A stretch of DNA of 7,822 nt, taken from assembly GCA_040003205.1 (NCBI GenBank), contig JBDUDA010000141.1:1-7822 (forward strand), given 5' to 3'. The stretch comes from JALYIM01 sp040003205. Its GTDB lineage: Bacteria; Acidobacteriota; Terriglobia; Terriglobales; Acidobacteriaceae. The position numbers and the translations under genes were made by a program. Below, piece after piece: positions 6,351 to 7,822 of the stretch (its first letter is position 1; each line of letters starts with the position of its first letter). The notes beneath the pieces were generated by a model. It saw only the letters and a list, made by a program, of their open reading frames with translations, ran no database searches and had not been told where the DNA came from.

Positions 6351-7067
6351 TCACGCACTGACCAGAGATCCGATTTTCTCTCCCGCCACAACTTTCTTAA
6401 TATTCCCGCGCTGATTCAAATTAAAAATAATGATCGGAAGATTGTTGTCCTTGCAGAGCGAGATCGCGGTGGAATCCATCACTTTCAGTCCTTGCCGCAG
6501 GACCTCCATGTAAGTAATCTGCGAAAATTTCTTGGCGTCTTTCACCAGCATGGGGTCGGCGTCGTAAATGCCGTCTACTTTCGTGGCTTTGAGAATCGCG
6601 TCGGCCTTGATTTCCATGGCGCGCAACGACGCGGCTGTGTCGGTTGAGAAATAAGGATTCCCAGTTCCGCCCGCAAAAATCACGATGCGATTCTTTTCCA
6701 GATGCCGCATGGCACGCCGACGTATGAAAGGCTCCGCCACCTGGTTCATCTCGATGGCCGATTGCACCCGAGTGTGAACGTGTTGCTTTTCAAGCGCGTC
6801 CTGGAGGGCCAACGCGTTAATCACCGTCGCGAGCATCCCCATGTGATCAGCGGAGACGCGATCCATCTCGCGCGCCTGCTCAGCCACGCCGCGGAAGAAG
6901 TTTCCTCCGCCTACTACGATGGCAATCTGCACGCCCAGGGATTGCACGTCGGCAAGCTCGGCAGCAATTTCGTGAATGCGCAGAGGATCCACGCCGAAGC
7001 CTTGTGTGGCCGCCAGCGCTTCACCGGAGATTTTGAGCAGGATGCGCTTGAACACCGGTCTCATCAT
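6351..7067 (-). CDS. pyrH: UMP kinase (uridylate kinase)
   Basis: PyrH phosphorylates UMP to UDP with ATP in pyrimidine nucleotide synthesis. The bacterial enzyme is a cytoplasmic hexamer of the amino-acid kinase fold, commonly activated by GTP and inhibited by UTP. The 238-residue length is typical. Visible motifs are LKISGEAL (11-18, phosphate-binding Lys), GGGNFFRG (53-60), DHMGMLATVINALALQDAL (74-92, UMP-site helix), GGTGNPYFSTDTAA (133-146), KATKVDGIYDADP (160-172) and MDSTAISLCKDN (197-208). Two adjacent ATG codons open the frame (7067-7065 and 7064-7062); either could be used, and no strong Shine-Dalgarno is visible. A terminator separates it from tsf, so it either depends on read-through or has its own weak promoter in 7068-7118, where I see no convincing match. 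It probably shares a transcript with frr. Confidence 0.97.
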   Translation of the reverse strand: MMRPVFKRILLKISGEALAATQGFGVDPLRIHEIAAELADVQSLGVQIAIVVGGGNFFRGVAEQAREMDRVSADHMGMLATVINALALQDALEKQHVHTRVQSAIEMNQVAEPFIRRRAMRHLEKNRIVIFAGGTGNPYFSTDTAASLRAMEIKADAILKATKVDGIYDADPMLVKDAKKFSQITYMEVLRQGLKVMDSTAISLCKDNNLPIIIFNLNQRGNIKKVVAGEKIGSLVSA

Positions 7068-7118
7068 AATTGTGCTTGTGAGCTCTTGCGAAATCTATTG
7101 TGGACTGAAATTGACCAT

Positions 7119-7143
7119 AAAAAAAGGCGCCATCGGCGCCCTT
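7119..7143 (-). terminator. Intrinsic terminator after tsf
   Basis: GGCGCC-GAT-GGCGCC (7140-7126 on the minus strand) forms a six-pair all-GC stem, extended by G-U and A-U pairs, and is followed by seven T (7125-7119). It begins three bases past the tsf stop, which is a tandem TAA TGA. There is no T-run on the plus-strand side, so it acts only for minus-strand transcription. It should reduce tsf read-through into pyrH. Confidence 0.88.
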
Positions 7144-7145
7144 CA

Positions 7146-7817
7146 TTACTCGGACTTCTGCTGCTCGGGCTTGGTGATGGCGATGGTCTCGCCCGCGTCT
7201 CCAACTTTGAAGCGGACAAATCGTCGCACCGAAATATTCTCACCCAGCTTGCCAATCTTGGTGGCGATCAGATGCGAAATCGAAACCGTCTGGTCCTTGA
7301 TGAACGGCTGCTCGTAGAGGCACACCTCTTCGTAGAACTTTTCCATTTTTCCCGTAACCATCTTCTCCGCAATATTCTGCGGCTTGCCGGAGGCAATAGC
7401 CTGCGCGATGTAGATTTCCTTCTCGCGCTCGAAATCCTGCTTAGTCACATCTTCCTTGCGGACGAATTTTGGATCGCTGGCCGCTATGTGCATCGCAACA
7501 TCGTGTACCAGTTCTTTGAAGTCGTCGGTGCGGGCCACGAAATCGCTCTCGCAATTTACTTCCACCAGCACGCCAATCTTGCCCCCGGCGTGGATGTAGC
7601 TCTCCACCGCGCCTTCACTGGTCACGCGCGTCGCCTTCTTGGCGGCGACGGAGACGCCCTTCTTGCGCAGCAGGACAATCGCTTGCTCCATGTCGCCCTT
7701 TGCCTCAGAGAGCGCGTGCTTGCAATCCATCATGGGCGCGCCGGTTTTCTCCCGCAGCTCTTTCACCTGGGCGGCCGAAATGTTCTTACTCTTGCTGTTG
7801 TCGTTTTCAGAACTCAC
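7146..7817 (-). CDS. tsf: Translation elongation factor Ts
   Basis: EF-Ts is the guanine nucleotide exchange factor that regenerates EF-Tu-GTP during elongation. The 223-residue frame begins with a UBA-like N-terminal domain (about 13-50), including AAQVKELREKTGAPMMDCK. The hallmark EF-Tu-contact segment SDFVAR follows at 91-96 within EVNCESDFVARTDDF, then the core and a C-terminal VRRFVRFKVG strand region. Length is close to the short form seen in Thermus and cyanobacteria rather than the roughly 283 residues of E. coli. The start is uncertain: GTG at 7817 is the first possible codon in the window, only five bases of upstream sequence exist, and the frame stays open to the right edge. The usual start lies just before the (N)ISAAQVK segment, so GTG already gives about eight extra residues. 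rpsB is normally the gene upstream. Its stop is followed at once by a strong terminator. Confidence 0.95.
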   Translation of the reverse strand: MSSENDNSKSKNISAAQVKELREKTGAPMMDCKHALSEAKGDMEQAIVLLRKKGVSVAAKKATRVTSEGAVESYIHAGGKIGVLVEVNCESDFVARTDDFKELVHDVAMHIAASDPKFVRKEDVTKQDFEREKEIYIAQAIASGKPQNIAEKMVTGKMEKFYEEVCLYEQPFIKDQTVSISHLIATKIGKLGENISVRRFVRFKVGDAGETIAITKPEQQKSE

Positions 7818-7822
7818 TGTAC

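Overview
This window looks like a chromosomal housekeeping region of a Gram-negative (diderm) bacterium. The long BamA-type outer-membrane assembly protein shows the two-membrane envelope. The style of the proteins and a palindromic intergenic repeat suggest an Acidobacteriota-like organism, but that placement is an inference and no marker here proves it. All six recognisable genes lie on the minus strand, so transcription runs from high to low coordinates.

Layout in transcription order: tsf (EF-Ts, 7817-7146); a strong intrinsic terminator (7143-7119); pyrH (UMP kinase, 7067-6351); frr (ribosome recycling factor, 6228-5641); a 226-base gap filled largely by a nested palindromic repeat (5610-5473); a 705-residue stand-alone molybdopterin oxidoreductase (5414-3297); a 126-base gap with a promoter; bamA (3170-264); a 194-base gap with a weak terminator and a near-consensus promoter; and the first 23 codons of a secreted protein running off the left edge (69-1), probably Skp/OmpH.

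tsf-pyrH-frr is the classical translation/nucleotide cluster, and bamA-skp the classical outer-membrane biogenesis pair. In many proteobacteria uppS, cdsA, dxr and rseP lie between the two. Here that space holds a molybdoenzyme with no obvious link to translation or envelope assembly, next to a repeat-like palindrome. Each of the three genes downstream of frr (molybdoenzyme, bamA, skp-like) has a perfect TATAAT hexamer on the minus strand just upstream. They therefore look like separate transcription units rather than one long operon. The molybdoenzyme's hexamer sits so close to its ATG that a leaderless mRNA is plausible.

I found no CRISPR array, tRNA, rRNA, transposase or integrase. No evident novel multi-gene system is present. 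The least explained items are the nested palindrome at 5473-5610 and the molybdoenzyme beside it.
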